NCBI GenBank assembly: GCA_020205615.1
Contig: CM035168.1
Coordinates: 1,939,830 to 2,003,829 of the forward strand
DNA length: 64,000 nucleotides
DNA from: Panax quinquefolius
Lineage: Eukaryota > Streptophyta > Magnoliopsida > Apiales > Araliaceae
Direction of reading: 5' to 3'
Part shown: one piece after another, positions 47,895 to 59,578 of the stretch
How the letters are laid out: every line of letters starts with the position of its first letter
Position numbering within the stretch: the first letter of the stretch is position 1
Program-made: the position numbers and the translations under genes
Notes under the pieces: model-generated
Seen by the model: only the letters and a program-made list of their open reading frames with translations
What the model was told of the DNA's origin: nothing
The model's database searches: none

Positions 47895-48370
47895 TCATAA
47901 ATAGAACTTTTGTTATTCCATTCCTTATTATTCTGTTGGAATAACCTGTATATGCAAAGTACCGCATACATGGTGAAATTCTTTTGTTATTCCATTCTTT
48001 ATCATTCTATTAGAATATCCTATCCGTGCGGTTACGCATGACCTGGTTCCATTATTTATTATTCTGTTGGAATAACCTGTCTGTGCGGTCTATCGCATGC
48101 ATGGTGATTTCTGTTGTTATTCCATTCTTTATTATTCTGTTAGAATATCCTATCGGTGCAAATTTCTCTTTGACTGTTCCGCTTCTTTATTATTCTTCGT
48201 AGAATATCTCGTCATACGTTTATATATGACTTTGGTTCCATTATTCATTATTATGTTGGGAATAACATGTCTGTGCGATCTATCGTATGCATGGTGAATC
48301 CTTCTGTTATTCCATTCTTTATTATTCTGTTGGAATAACCTGTCTGTGTGGATTACCACATGCATGGTAA
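47895..48370 (+). repeat. Tandem hairpin array in the complete family B LTR
   Basis: About seven units of 60-68 bp. The best ones read GTTATTCCATTCTTTATTAT...CTGTTGGAATAAC, a 9-10-bp perfect stem (GTTATTCCA/TGGAATAAC), and are joined by a spacer with GCATGCATGGTGA. Some units have decayed stems. Confidence 0.85.
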
Positions 48371-50580
48371 ATGATCCTTTGTTTTCATTTCTTATTAAAT
48401 TATGGAAATGATCTGGCTACGTGGATTACCGCATGACGGGCGAAAATCCATTTGCAGTTTCATATATTCTATTATACACAGTTGGTTAAAGCTTTGACTT
48501 CTATATTTCTTGAAATTAGTGGAATATCCTGGATATTTGCGCTTCATCCAGTATGTTTTCGTGGAAATATTCCTCTGAGAATTCTTGAATTTTTCTCCAC
48601 AAAGCAGTATCATGTTGACAATTTGGACATTATTGAGTTCAGGATAAATTAACTTATAAATCTTTAAAATTTATTCTTGAACTTGTTTTATTGAATTATT
48701 ATGTCATTGTCATGATGAGTTATGTTGGTTATTATGTGAAAACATGAAAGTTTCTTAGAAATCACAAAGGGTTGAAAATCAGATTTTGGTAAAAATAGAA
48801 TATGAAATTCAATTGACCATATCTCCTATTATATTTCAAATTTTTGAGTGTGGTTAAGTTCTAGAGTTAGATCTATGACTTTTCTAACTTATCTAAGTGG
48901 AATCACTGGAAAAGGTGTTGTAGATTTTCGTGTGGACTGATTTTAACAAAGGAGTCAAAAACTGTAAAGTACCAAAAAGGCTACTGTCCAAAAATTTAAA
49001 AGGGCATTTTCGGCCACTTAATTTGTGAGAAATATCCTGGCCTTTTGGGACATGGAAATATATGGTATAAAGTACCTCCTGTCCAAAAATAAGTTCATTC
49101 CGACTTAAAATAAGCAAGTTATGACTATTTCAATATTTAGGTTTTTCTGACGAAAAATGCTATAACCGGAGTTCAATAACTCCGATGACCATGAAATTTA
49201 AACTGGAAGCTCAAGTTAGCATGTGTAAGATCCTGCCAAGATTTGGGAATTTCTGGAGTTAAACTTGAGGTAGCTAATTTCTTAAGGAATTAATTAGAAA
49301 TTGATTTTTGAAAAATACTTAAGGGAGTTGAAAAATTATAAAAAAATACTTGTTGTGTATGAAATATATGTATATATGTTTGGGCAAAGGATAGAAAAAT
49401 AAAAAGTTGATTTGGTAGTTTTTCATGAAAATGGTTTAGTTACGAACATATGAGTTAAATATGTTATGTGAAGTAATAAAATTAGTAAATAGGATTTTAT
49501 GGCTTGGAAATCTTATATAGGGTATATGCAGATTTTTGATAAGGGATTTGATCATTGGTGATGAAATCTTATGAGTATGGCATTTTTGAATGATTAAATG
49601 CATTATTTGGTAACGTATAAACAATTGAAATAAATTGTTTATAAGTTTAAGAAGCGATTAAAATATTGTTATAATATTAATAATATTAGATTATGAGTTT
49701 ATTAAGTGATTGATAATATTTGAATAAATTTAAAGTCTTTAATATTTATCCTTGTTTTTGTTTGATTAATGTTTATATTATTGTCATCATTCTCATGTTT
49801 ATATTGTGATAAATGTCATCTTTTGCTTATGTGCATAGATGGACTTGGTGTGATTATGACTAGGGATTATTCGGTATAGTCATGACCGTAATGTGACAGA
49901 TGATGTGGTAAAAATCCTCACTGGCCTGTAGTGCATTGATGGAGAGTTTTTGGTATGATTATAACCAGAGATTATTCGGTATAGTCATGATCATTGATGA
50001 TTTAATGAATATCCTTGGCCCGTAGTGCAGGGATGATTTGATGATGTGGTTTATTTATTAAGCTGAGTCTCAGCGATTAAGTTGATGAAAAACTTTTTAA
50101 ATCATAGAAAGATTTTATTCTCTACTTGACTCTTTTAATGGATTGCTTGTTCTGCTACAGTTAAACTTGATGTCTATTGTATTTTATCAGTTTAATATTG
50201 TTAAAGACTAATGATAATTTATTTTGCATTATCTTAGTCATAATATTTTTTACTGGGCTAGTTGAGCTCACCCTTTCTTTCAATTTATTCTCTTGAGAAA
50301 TGAGAATATAAATTTGGGTAGAGTCTGGGAACGGGTGATGGTCCAGATGATAGCATTAGTAGTCTTTACTATTCACATTAAATAGTGTGACAATAAATGT
50401 AATGAGGACTCCTTTGAGTGTTGATATTGTCTAGATGACAATATTCTTATTAAAACTCTCAGTTATGTTTTGTCGTATTTTTACACGACGTTTGTATAAT
50501 TAAGTTGTATTTGTATTTTGTACCATGTATCTGGTGACCCAAGATGGGTGATGTATACCTATTTTTGGGGGCGTCACAGT

Positions 50581-50592
50581 TGGTTTCAAAGC
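50581..50592 (+). promoter_or_regulatory. Primer-binding site, initiator-tRNA type
   Basis: TGGTTTCAAAGC, two bases after the LTR end, matches the common plant sequence TGGTATCAGAGC (complement of the 3' end of initiator methionine tRNA) at 10 of 12 positions. Confidence 0.8.
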
Positions 50593-50765
50593 TTAGGGAT
50601 ATTATCCCTGTCTGAGATTTGAGGCAAGAACTAGGAGGGGAGAGACGGGGAATTCCTTCGCTAGTATGACTTACCTAAGTTTATTTGGTATTTAATTGGT
50701 CAGTCAGAGTATATGGATAATATGTGATATGTTAATTAACCCTTGTTTTGTGGCAGTATTTGATA

Positions 50766-51842
50766 ATGACATCCGAGAATGTTGAGAATAGCAATGGAGC
50801 ACAGGAGACCGTTGAGTCTCCACAGATCAATAATCAGGACAATGTGCAACAAGATGGCGATAATCCTCCTGTAAACAACAACACTGATCAAATGACGAAC
50901 GACGGTATGTTTAGAAGTTTTTTTAGAATTCATGAAACACCAAATGAGAGAGTCTCTTTTTCATAATGTAGGTGGAAATAATGGCAACCCACGGTCGGTC
51001 ACCGCTAAGCAGTTCAAGGAACTGGGACCACCGGGGTTTTTTGGAGAACCAAAACCCCTTAAGGAGAAGACGTGAATAAAGCAGATCTGCAAGATATTTA
51101 ATGTCTTGGGATGCTCCGAGGAGCAAAAGGTTCCCTTTGCCACCTTCATGTTGCGAGCAGAGGCAGATTACTGGTGGGAATCTGTAAAGCATACTCAACC
51201 TGCCGCACTGAAGATGACTTAGGAAAAGTTCCAAGAATTGTTCAACGACAAGTACTTTCCCGAAAGTATTCGTCACATGAAGGAGGTAGAGTTTATCAAG
51301 CTGGAGCAATAAAATATGATCGTGTCGCAATACGAGGCTAAATTTGCGGAGTTATCCCGGTTTGCATCCCATTTGGTCGATAATGAGGAGCGAATGACGC
51401 GAATGTTTCTAAGAGGTTTGAAATTCGAGATACGTCAATACCTCATTTCTCATAAACTTTGTTTATATTCAGATGTTGTGAATATGGCTTAGTTATTGGA
51501 GCACAATAATGAGTCAGTACAACCAAAAGGCAACGACCAACAACACAATAATAATCGTACCGGTGGCAACGGCCATCGGAACAATGATAACCATCATGGG
51601 GGAAATTATCATGCCAAGAATGGTAACCACTTCGGTGGTAATCATGGCCAAGATAATAGAAGTGGAAATTTCAAGAAGAGGAGGTTCAATAATGATGGAA
51701 AGACAGCAACATCAGTACCCATTTCAAAGGAAGAAGAACGACCACCGGTCGTATGTTTCAAATGCGGACAGGAGGGACACATTCGTCCAAACTGTACGCA
51801 GTAATCCAAAGCATGTTTCAATTACGGAAGAGAAGGTCATCT
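50766..51842 (+). pseudogene. Ty3/gypsy gag remnant with CCHC zinc knuckle
   Basis: A likely start at 50766 (MTSENVENSNGAQ). Broken by stops, it continues through the capsid-like region (FATFMLRAEADYWWESV, KFQELFNDKYFPESI, VSQYEAKFAELSRFA). It then has an Asn/His/Gly-rich stretch and the zinc knuckle CFKCGQEGHIRPNC (about 51757-51798), which keeps the C-x2-C-x4-H-x4-C spacing. A second knuckle in another frame (about 51809) has lost one cysteine to tyrosine (CFNYGREGHLARFC). At least four in-frame stops (near 51075, 51220, 51310, 51490) make it non-functional. Confidence 0.88.
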
Positions 51843-51967
51843 AGCTCGGTTTTGTCGTGTAGTGAAGTCAAGTCCAGCTGGGATAGTGATGTCAAAGGAT
51901 GTCTCAGACAAGTCAAAGTTGGTAGTTTAAGTGAGAGCGTTTATCGAGGAACCCGAACGAAGTTATC

Positions 51968-52360
51968 ATGGGTAAGTTAATCATAAACGCTTACGAAGTC
52001 TATACCTTATTCAATACCGGTTCTACCTATTCTTTTATCTCTCTTGCTTTCACTCAACGTTTAAATTTGACCCCAGAGAAGTTAGACTTTGACTTATTGG
52101 TTGAAACTTCGTTAGTAGAAACCTTCGTTACCTCCACTATTTATAAATCTTGTTTAATTCAAATTGACACTTTCACGTTACCTGTCGATCTTATCTCTTT
52201 GAAAATACTTGCCTTTGATGTGATTTTAGGAATTGATTGGTTAACTACTCATCATGCTTTTTGTAAGGTTGTTAGCTTTTATATTCCTAACCAACCTGTT
52301 ATGCGAATTCAAGCAACCAAACCACTAAAGTTAATCACTGTTATATCAAGCCATAAGTAA
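51968..52360 (+). pseudogene. Ty3/gypsy aspartic protease remnant
   Basis: An open frame of 130 codons with the retropepsin layout: the active-site loop region FNTGSTYSFIS and the later FDVILGIDWL strand. The catalytic aspartate of the D-S/T-G triad is asparagine here (NTG), so the enzyme would be inactive although the frame is open. It lies between the gag zinc knuckles and the deleted reverse transcriptase, the normal gypsy order. Confidence 0.85.
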
Positions 52361-53204
52361 AGAGCCCTGATCCTTTCGTTGTTGACTTCTTTGTGTGTAA
52401 TGCACAGAAGCCAGACTTTTTGTAGGCGACATCGTGAATGACGATGGCAAGTTGATAGGTATCAATGTTACGTGCTATCCAAGTCTTGGATGAGAGTCAT
52501 AGTTTTTAAACGATATTTTTATTGTTAATAAATTTCTTGACGTATTCTTGAAGACTTCTTAGCCTACCCCTAGAGCGTGAAATCAAATTTTGTATTGACC
52601 CCAGTACAAAGCCCATTTCTAAAATCCTCAAGTATTTCTTCACCCAAAACGAACGTATAATGCGCCAAAGACGATGGCTCGAGCTGTTGAAGGTTACGAC
52701 CATTCAATACCATCATGAAAAAGCGAACGTGGTAGATGACGTGTTGAGTAGAAGATCATATGCATTTACGAGTGCGAATATACGAACCTACGTGAAGATA
52801 ACGAATATATGATTAGAACCGACTTTAGTCGATAATGTTAAAGCTGCTAAAGCTACAGACCCAGAGCAGATGAATACGAAGAAGAAGGTTCAAGAGGGCG
52901 TTATTTTAAAAGCAAGAGTTGCTGAAGAGAGGAAATCTCAACCCTCAATTTAATTGGCCCATTTGAAATCCTCGATCGAGTAGGAACTGTGGCCTATAGA
53001 CTCGTTTTACCGCCAAGTATGTCGCGTGTTCATAATATTTTTAATGTAACAATGTTACGTAAATATGTGGATGACCCGAACCACATTATTAAATTAGAAC
53101 TAGACGATATAGTAGAAGATTTAACGTATGAGGAGATACGTGTTAAAATCTTGGATAAGAAAATTCGTATTCAACACTCAAAGGTTATATACCTCAAGAG
53201 TTAG
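52361..53204 (+). pseudogene. Collapsed pol remnant: RT start fused to RNase H, then chromodomain
   Basis: REIKFCIDPSTKPIS (52577-52620), the very start of RT, runs straight into the end of RNase H ([21 protein letters not shown]), so about 1 kb encoding the RT core is deleted. After PTLVDNVKAAK and KKKVQEG a second jump at about 52935-52945 leads to the integrase tail (IGPFEILDRVGTVAYRL) and the chromodomain-like end (EEIRVKILDKK, 52989-53204). Catalytic motifs of RT and integrase are absent. Confidence 0.85.
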
Positions 53205-53282
53205 AATTTTAAATGAAGTCAAGGTATCCTCACCTCTTCGGCATACCAGGTATGTACGTAAATTTTGAGGGCGAAATTTCAT

Positions 53283-53295
53283 AAAGAGGGGAGAT
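53283..53295 (+). promoter_or_regulatory. Polypurine tract of the 46640 element
   Basis: AAAGAGGGGAGAT lies directly before the 3' LTR start, which reads CGTAAAACCCC (TG changed to CG). Confidence 0.8.
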
Positions 53296-53912
53296 CGTAA
53301 AACCCCAAATTTTACGAATAAAGATTTAATTTTCTTGAAATATTTTTTTTAAATATTATGGTGTGAATTTGAGATAATGTTATAGTTGTGGGTAGTATTT
53401 ATAAATTTTGCAAAGTATACAAGTTGTTACATAATATTCGATTGGTCGGGGAATATTCTTTTTGTTGGGGAATATCCGTACGATGGTACAATCATTGGTG
53501 GACCCCACAACGGAATTATTGTCGGATAGAGAAAATGACAAAAATATTTTTATGAAAAACTTTTTGTCAGAATTATTGTCGGAATTATTGTGGTTTATTT
53601 ATTAAGCTGAGTCTCAGCGATTAAGTTGATGAAAAACTTTTTAAAAATCATAGAAGATAGTAGATTTTATTCCCTGCTTGACTCTTTTAATGGATTTCTT
53701 GTTCCGCTGCAGTTAAACTTGATGTCTTTTGTATTTTATCAGTTTAACATTGTTGAAGGCTAATTATAATTTATTCTGCATTATCTTAGTCATAATATTT
53801 CTTACTGGGCTAGTTGAGCTCACCCTTTCTTTCACTGTTCTCTTCAGGAAATGAGAATATAGCTGGGACGAGTCGGGGAATGGAGTGACGGTCCAGATGA
53901 TAGAATTAGTAG
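53296..53912 (+). mobile_element. 3' LTR of family B, reduced to two joined pieces
   Basis: 53296-53560 matches the start of the 46640 LTR. From about 53579 (TGGTTTATTTATTAAGCTGA) it matches the end region (50045-50370), so more than 3 kb is deleted. It keeps an intact acceptor-like TCTTCAG/GAAATGAG (53841-53855). At 53912 it is fused to the pol end of another element. Confidence 0.8.
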
Positions 53913-54135
53913 TCCTATAATGTATGAAGAGTTACTAGTTAAAATCTTGGATAAGAAGGATCATATTCTACGCTCTAAAGTTATACCTCAAGTCAAAGTT
54001 TTGTGGAGAAACCACGATGTGGAGGAAATGACTTGGGAGTTAGAATCTAAGATGAAATCAAGGTATCCTCACCTCTTCAACATACCAGGTACGCACCCTT
54101 AATTTTGAGGAAGAAATTTCATAAGAATGGGAGGT
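53913..54135 (+). pseudogene. Chromodomain end of a gypsy pol plus polypurine tract
   Basis: YEELLVKILDKKDHILRSK, then KVLWRNHDVEEMTWELE and SRYPHLFNIPG: the terminal chromodomain, about 60 codons, followed by the polypurine tract AAGAATGGGAGGT (54123-54135). The rest of this element's interior is deleted. Confidence 0.85.
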
Positions 54136-56820
54136 TGTAAGACCCCAACTTTTATGAATAAAGAATAATTTTCTCGAAATATATTTTTGAATATTATGGT
54201 CTGAATTTAATATAATTTTATAGTTGTGGGTAATATTTATAAATTTTGCAAAGTAAGCAAGTGCTTATATAATATTCGATTGGTCGGGGAATATTCTTTT
54301 TAACAGGGAATATTCGTACGACGACACAATCATTGGTGGACCCCACAACGGAAGTATTATCGTAGTTAGAAAATGACATAATTATCTTTTTATCGTAGTT
54401 AAACTGTTGAACTACTCGGTAGTAAAAGTAAAGTAATACGCGTGGTTGCATAGTAGCACACGATATTGATTATTGATGCTTACGTGAGAAGTCACTCAGT
54501 TATACTCAATTATTACTACAATAATTCTTTGCGTCATATCTCTCATATTATTGATTCGATTATTGTCACAGTATCATCTGCATTATATGATATATTATTA
54601 AATCAATAATTGAGACGATAAAGTTATTCATATTATTAAATTACAATATTTACAATGTCTAGAAGTTCTGTCAATGAGAGGTTTGGTCATCTAATTGCGC
54701 GCCAATAAGGAGAAATCCTTATCGGAAAGCCCCTCTTTCCTTGAGAACGACCTGGTTGTTAAATATTGTGAGTTATAATATTAATGATGAATAAGTTCGT
54801 GTTGATTAAAGATGAAATTGATAGTTCCATTATGTTGGAATTATTAGTGTTAGTGGAAATCGACATTTATTTCGATATTAATTGATGTCTGGAAGTTATA
54901 CTGACTAGTCGGGTAATTAGCCAGATAAATGAGCAATTAATTGCTATTAATTCACATGATTATAACTATTTGTTCACATGTGTGTACTATTGATTCACAT
55001 TCTTGTACTATTAGGGGAGTTGGTGCAAGATTGATAATACTTGCATGACTAAGTTAAAAATAGAGGTATAGATGGAGGTACTATACTGTAATTCATTTTT
55101 TCACACAATTATAACTATTGATTCACATGATTGAACTATTGATTCACATTATTTACCATTAGGGGAGGTGGTGCAAGTTTGATAATACTTGCAGGACTAA
55201 ATTAAAAATGAAAGAAAAGTTGAAGGTATTGTACTGTAATTTTTTGAGCCCCAAAACGTGCAATTATCGAAACTATATTTCTCTATAAATAGAAGCTCAT
55301 TCTTCCTTCATTTCTCACCAATTCACTAAAGCTATAGAGCAATTATTATAGAGAGAAATTATAGAGAGAAAGAAGAAGAAGTCTGCTCTCTTCTCTCTAC
55401 AACAAAAGATCCAGCTTTCTTTCTAAGGTAAGTGGTATTATTTCTTTTCGTATTCATAAAGAGAGCTTACATTATTCCATTCTTTATTATTATTTTAGAA
55501 TAACTTTGTCATCTGATACCATATACATTGTGAAATTCTTTTGTTATTCCATTCTTTATTATTACATTGGAATAACACATGCATGCGCGATCTATCGCAT
55601 GCGTACGCGAATTCTTTGTTATTCCATTCTTTATTATTCTGTTGGAATAACATGTCTATGTGGATTATCACATGCATGGTGAATGATCCTTTGTATTCAT
55701 TCCTTATTAAATTATGGAAATGATCTGTCTACGTGGATTACCACATGGCAGGTGAAAATCCATTTACAGTTTCATATATTCTATAATACTCATTTGGTTA
55801 AATTTTTGGCTTCTATACTCCATAAAATTAGTAGAATATCCTGGATATTTGCGCTTCATCTGGTATCTTTTCATGAAAACATTCTTCTAAGCATTCTTGA
55901 ATTTTACTCCACAAATCAGTATCATGTTGACAATTTTGACGTAATTGATTTCAAGATAAATTAACTTATAAATCTTTAAAATTTATTCTTCAACTTGTTT
56001 TATTGAATTATTATGTCATTGTCATCATCCTCATGCTTATATTGTGATGAAAGTCATCTTTGGCTTACGTGCGTAGATGGACTTGGTATGATTATGACGA
56101 GGATTGTTCGATCTGATAATCATGACTGTAATGTTATAAATGATGTGGTAAAGTCCTCGGTATTTTGTAGTGCATTGATGGGCGATTTTGGTATGATTAT
56201 GACCGAGAGATTATTCGGTATAGTCATGACCATTGATGATTTAATGAATATCCTTGGCAAGTAGTGCGGGGATGACTCGATGATGTGGTTTATTTATTAA
56301 AATTTGAGTCTCGTGATAAAATTGATGAAAACATTTTAAATCATATAAGATAGTAGATATCATGCTTCTACTTCATTCTTCTAATGGATTGCTTATTTAG
56401 ATTCTTGCGATTAAACTTGATGTCATTATATTTTATCGGTTTAACATTATTGAAGACTAATGATAATTTATTCTATATTATCTTAGTCATAATATTTCTT
56501 CTTTGGCTAGTTGAGCTCTCCCTTTCTTTCCTTTGTTCTCTTGAAGCGAGAGCGTGGCCCAGGACTAGTCGGGGAGCGGGTGGCAGTCTAGATGATAGCA
56601 TTAGTAGTCCTCACTATTACATTAAATAGTGTGACAATAAATGTAATGAGGACTCCATTGAGTGTGGATATTATCAGATGACAATATTCTTATTAAAACT
56701 CTTAGATTATGTTTTGTCATATTTTACATGACTGTTGTATAATTAAGTTATATTTGAATTTTGTACCATGTATTTGGCGACTCAAGATGGGTGATGTATA
56801 CCTATTTTGGGGGTGTCACA
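54136..56820 (+). mobile_element. 3' LTR, chromovirus family C (2.69 kb)
   Basis: TGTAAGACCCCAACTTTTAT to GGGGGTGTCACA. It has TATAAATA at 55284-55291, donor-like CTAAG/GTAAGT (intron would start at 55428), a short hairpin array (55460-55690), CTAGTTGAGCTC (56509-56520), and a mutated acceptor (TCTTGAAG). Its end abuts CTATGGATACTGG, minus-strand integrase sequence, which shows insertion into another gypsy pol. The matching CTATG on a left side was not found. Confidence 0.88.
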
Positions 56821-57181
56821 CTATGGATACTGGCATACCATGCAATCTTACGATCTCGTTTATGTACATACTAGCAAGACGTTCAAGGGTAAAAGTTTCT
56901 CGTATCGGTAAGAAATGAGCAGACTTGGTCAGTCTATCAACAATGACCCAAATCACATCTATGCCTTCAAAAACCTTGGGAAGACCAGTAACGAAATCCA
57001 TGGTAATGTGCTCCCACTTCCATTCTGGAATTTCAAGGGGTTGCAATGGACCTTTCGCACTTGATGCTCTCACGACTCGCCGACAAGTTAGACACCTTGA
57101 GATAAACCTCGCTATCTCTCTTCTTCGTATTGCTCCACCAAAATGTATGTCGAAGATCACGATACATTTTGGTACTCCCAG
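56821..57181 (-). pseudogene. Integrase fragment of an interrupted gypsy pol (left piece)
   Basis: Minus-strand frame with CLTCRRV (zinc motif end), WKWEHITMDFVTGLPKV (first catalytic aspartate) and RLASMYINEIVRLHGMPVSI. It is cut on the left by the LTR at 56820 before the second catalytic aspartate, and on the right by a solo LTR at 57182. The remaining part of the gene continues from 62776. Confidence 0.88.
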
Positions 57182-58189
57182 TGTGACGCCCCCAAAATTA
57201 GGTATACGTCACCCATCTTGGGTCGCCACTTACATGGTACATAAATTCAAATACAAACTTAATTAAACATCCGTGCAGTGTAACATACGACAATACATAA
57301 ATTGAGAGTTCTAATAGAAATATTGTCATTTAGACAATATCCATACTCAAGAGTCCTCATTACATTTATTGTCACACTATTTAACGAATAAATGAGGACT
57401 ACTAATGCTATCTTCTGGACCACCACTCTTTCCCCGACTCGTCGGCTATATTCTCATTTCTGAAAGAGAACAAAGAAAGAAAGGTGAACTCAACTAGCCC
57501 AAAGAAGAAATATTATAACTAAGATAATACGTAATAAATTATCAATAGTCTTCAACAATATTAAACGATAAAATACAATAGACAACCGGTTTAATCATAG
57601 TGAATATGCAATCCATTAAAAGAGTCAAGTAGAAAATAAAGTCTACTATCTTTTAGGTTTTAAAAGGTTTTCATCAATTTTTATCACTAAGACTCGGTTT
57701 AATGAATAAACCACAATATCTAATCATCCTGTATCACGGTCAAGGATTTTCATCAAATTATCAATGGTCATGACTATACCGAATCACCCCGGTCATAATC
57801 ATACCAAAAACTATCCATCATCGCATTACGAACCCTTTGAGGACTTTTGTCACATCATTTATATCAAGCCATGATTATCTTACCGAATGATCCACGGTCA
57901 TAATCATACTAAGTTCATCTATGCACGTAAGCCAAAGATAACATAATATAACATGAGGATGATGATAATGACATAATAATTCATTAAAACAAGTTCACGA
58001 ATTAATTTATTCAGGAACTAATAACGTCCAAATTGTCAACATGATACTGCTTTGTAGAGTAAAATTCAAGAATGCTCAGAAAAATATTTTCATTAAAAAT
58101 ACTGGATGAAGCGCAAATATCAAGGATATTCCACTAAATTCATGGAGTATAGAAGTCAAAATTTTAACCAACCCATTATAATAGCGAAT

Positions 58190-58600
58190 GAAATAACAAA
58201 AGAAATCACCATGCATGCGGTACCCGCCAGATGACGAGTTATTCAACGAGAATAATAAATCTGACGAATAATAAAAAGCGGAACCGGTCCGGTGTAAAAC
58301 ACACGAATGAGATATTCCAATAGAATAATAAAAGCAGAATAATAAAAACGGAACCCGTTCAAATAAAAGCACGACAGGATGTTCAAATCTAATAATAAAA
58401 TAATAGAAGAATGTCACCAAGTATAGGGGATTCAGCGTATACAAAGTTATTCCAATGAGAATAAATAAGAATGGAATAATATAAGGATTTCACCAAGTAT
58501 AGGGTATTAGCATATATACAAGTCATGTATAGGGTATGCCACTTTTACGGAGTTATTCCAAATGAATAATAAAGAATGGAATAATGAAGTTCTCTTCATG
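58190..58600 (-). repeat. Hairpin array in the inverted solo LTR
   Basis: Degraded units with TTATTCCAATGAGAATAAATA and GAATGGAATAAT on the plus strand, the reverse of the arrays at 25980 and 47895. Spacers are more diverged than in the other copies. Confidence 0.7.
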
Positions 58601-58930
58601 AATAAGAAAGAATAACACCCTTTACGAGTACAACAAATAATATTCCCTACCTTAGAAGAGTGAATATTGGAAAAGTGAAGTAGCAAAATACTTTTCTTCT
58701 TTCTCTATAGTTTCTCTCTAGAGTTTCATGAATTAAGTAAGAAATAATGAAGGAATGAACTTTCTATTTATAGAAAAAAGCGAGGGTGGCTCTTGGTCTA
58801 ACGAAGGGTCAAAATGACTCTTGGTAATATTGAAGAGACAACTACTATTTCTTGAAGGGTAATTAACCCTTGGAACAAGAAGAAGCGATTAACTCTTGGT
58901 AATATTGAAGGACAACTACTATTTGCGAAG

Positions 58931-59316
58931 GGTAATTACTATTGGCGAAAGGTAATTACTATTGATGAAGGTAATTACTATTGAAGAAGGTAATTACTAT
59001 TGACGAAGGTAAATACTATTGGCGAAGGTAATTACTATTCACAAAGGTAATTACTTATTCACAAAGGTAATTACTATTGACGAAGGTAAATACTATTGTG
59101 AAGGTAATTACTATTCACAAAGGTAATTACTATTCACAAAGGTAATTACTATTGGCGAAGGTAAATACTATTATTGGAAGGTAATTACTATTCACAAAAG
59201 TAATTACTTATTCACAAAGGCAATTACTATTGATGAAGGTAAATACTATTGATTTAAGGTAATTACTATTCACAAAGGTAATTACTATTAACAAAGGTAA
59301 TTACTTATTGATTGAA
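58931..59316. repeat. 19-bp GGTAATTACTATTNNCGAA minisatellite
   Basis: About 20 consecutive copies of a 19-20-bp unit containing GGTAATTACTATT, with alternating variants GACGAA, CACAAA and GGCGAA. It lies upstream of the TATA box of the inverted LTR, that is in its U3. Confidence 0.9.
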
Positions 59317-59578
59317 GGGACTCTTAGATGATGACATATGGGCCCCCGATAAAATAATCAAACTTACCACAAACGCGTCTATATGAGACTCTTTATATAC
59401 ATCAAGGATTGAATAAATATTACCACAAATCATTTTATTTTTAATCAACACATATTTAATCTTTCAACAATTATTAATCATTTATAACTTGTCATCTCAA
59501 TTAATAATTTAATACTATAACATATTATCTGAGATAATCTTTGTGATAATAATTGAATCGATAATATAAGAGATATGA

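Larger units (their letters stand above)
46640..50578 (+). mobile_element. Complete 5' LTR, chromovirus family B (3.94 kb)
   Basis: It runs from TGTAAAACCCC to GGGGGCGTCACA and is followed by a primer-binding site, so it is a 5' LTR. At 3939 bp it is very long for a plant gypsy LTR. In order: (TA)n and 104-bp repeats (47218-47640), TATAAATA (47679-47686), donor-like AAG/GTAAGG (47845), a hairpin array (47895-48370), and the region conserved with 26570-28440. Hairpin modules follow (about 49830-50035), then CTGGGCTAGTTGAGCTCACC (50253-50272), and a mutated acceptor TCTTGAG where sister copies keep TCTTCAG. It inserted into the minus-strand pol at 46639. Confidence 0.9.

Noticed and set aside
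50923..51330. 135-codon minus-strand frame
   Set aside because: It is antisense to the gag remnant, whose own strand gives recognisable capsid and zinc-knuckle motifs.
46640..56820. A single intact retrotransposon from the LTR at 46640 to the LTR ending at 56820
   Set aside because: The interior shows two separate pol ends with two polypurine tracts (53283 and 54123), the two LTRs belong to different families (TGTAAAACC and TGTAAGACC), and the flanks GGTAG and CTATG do not match.
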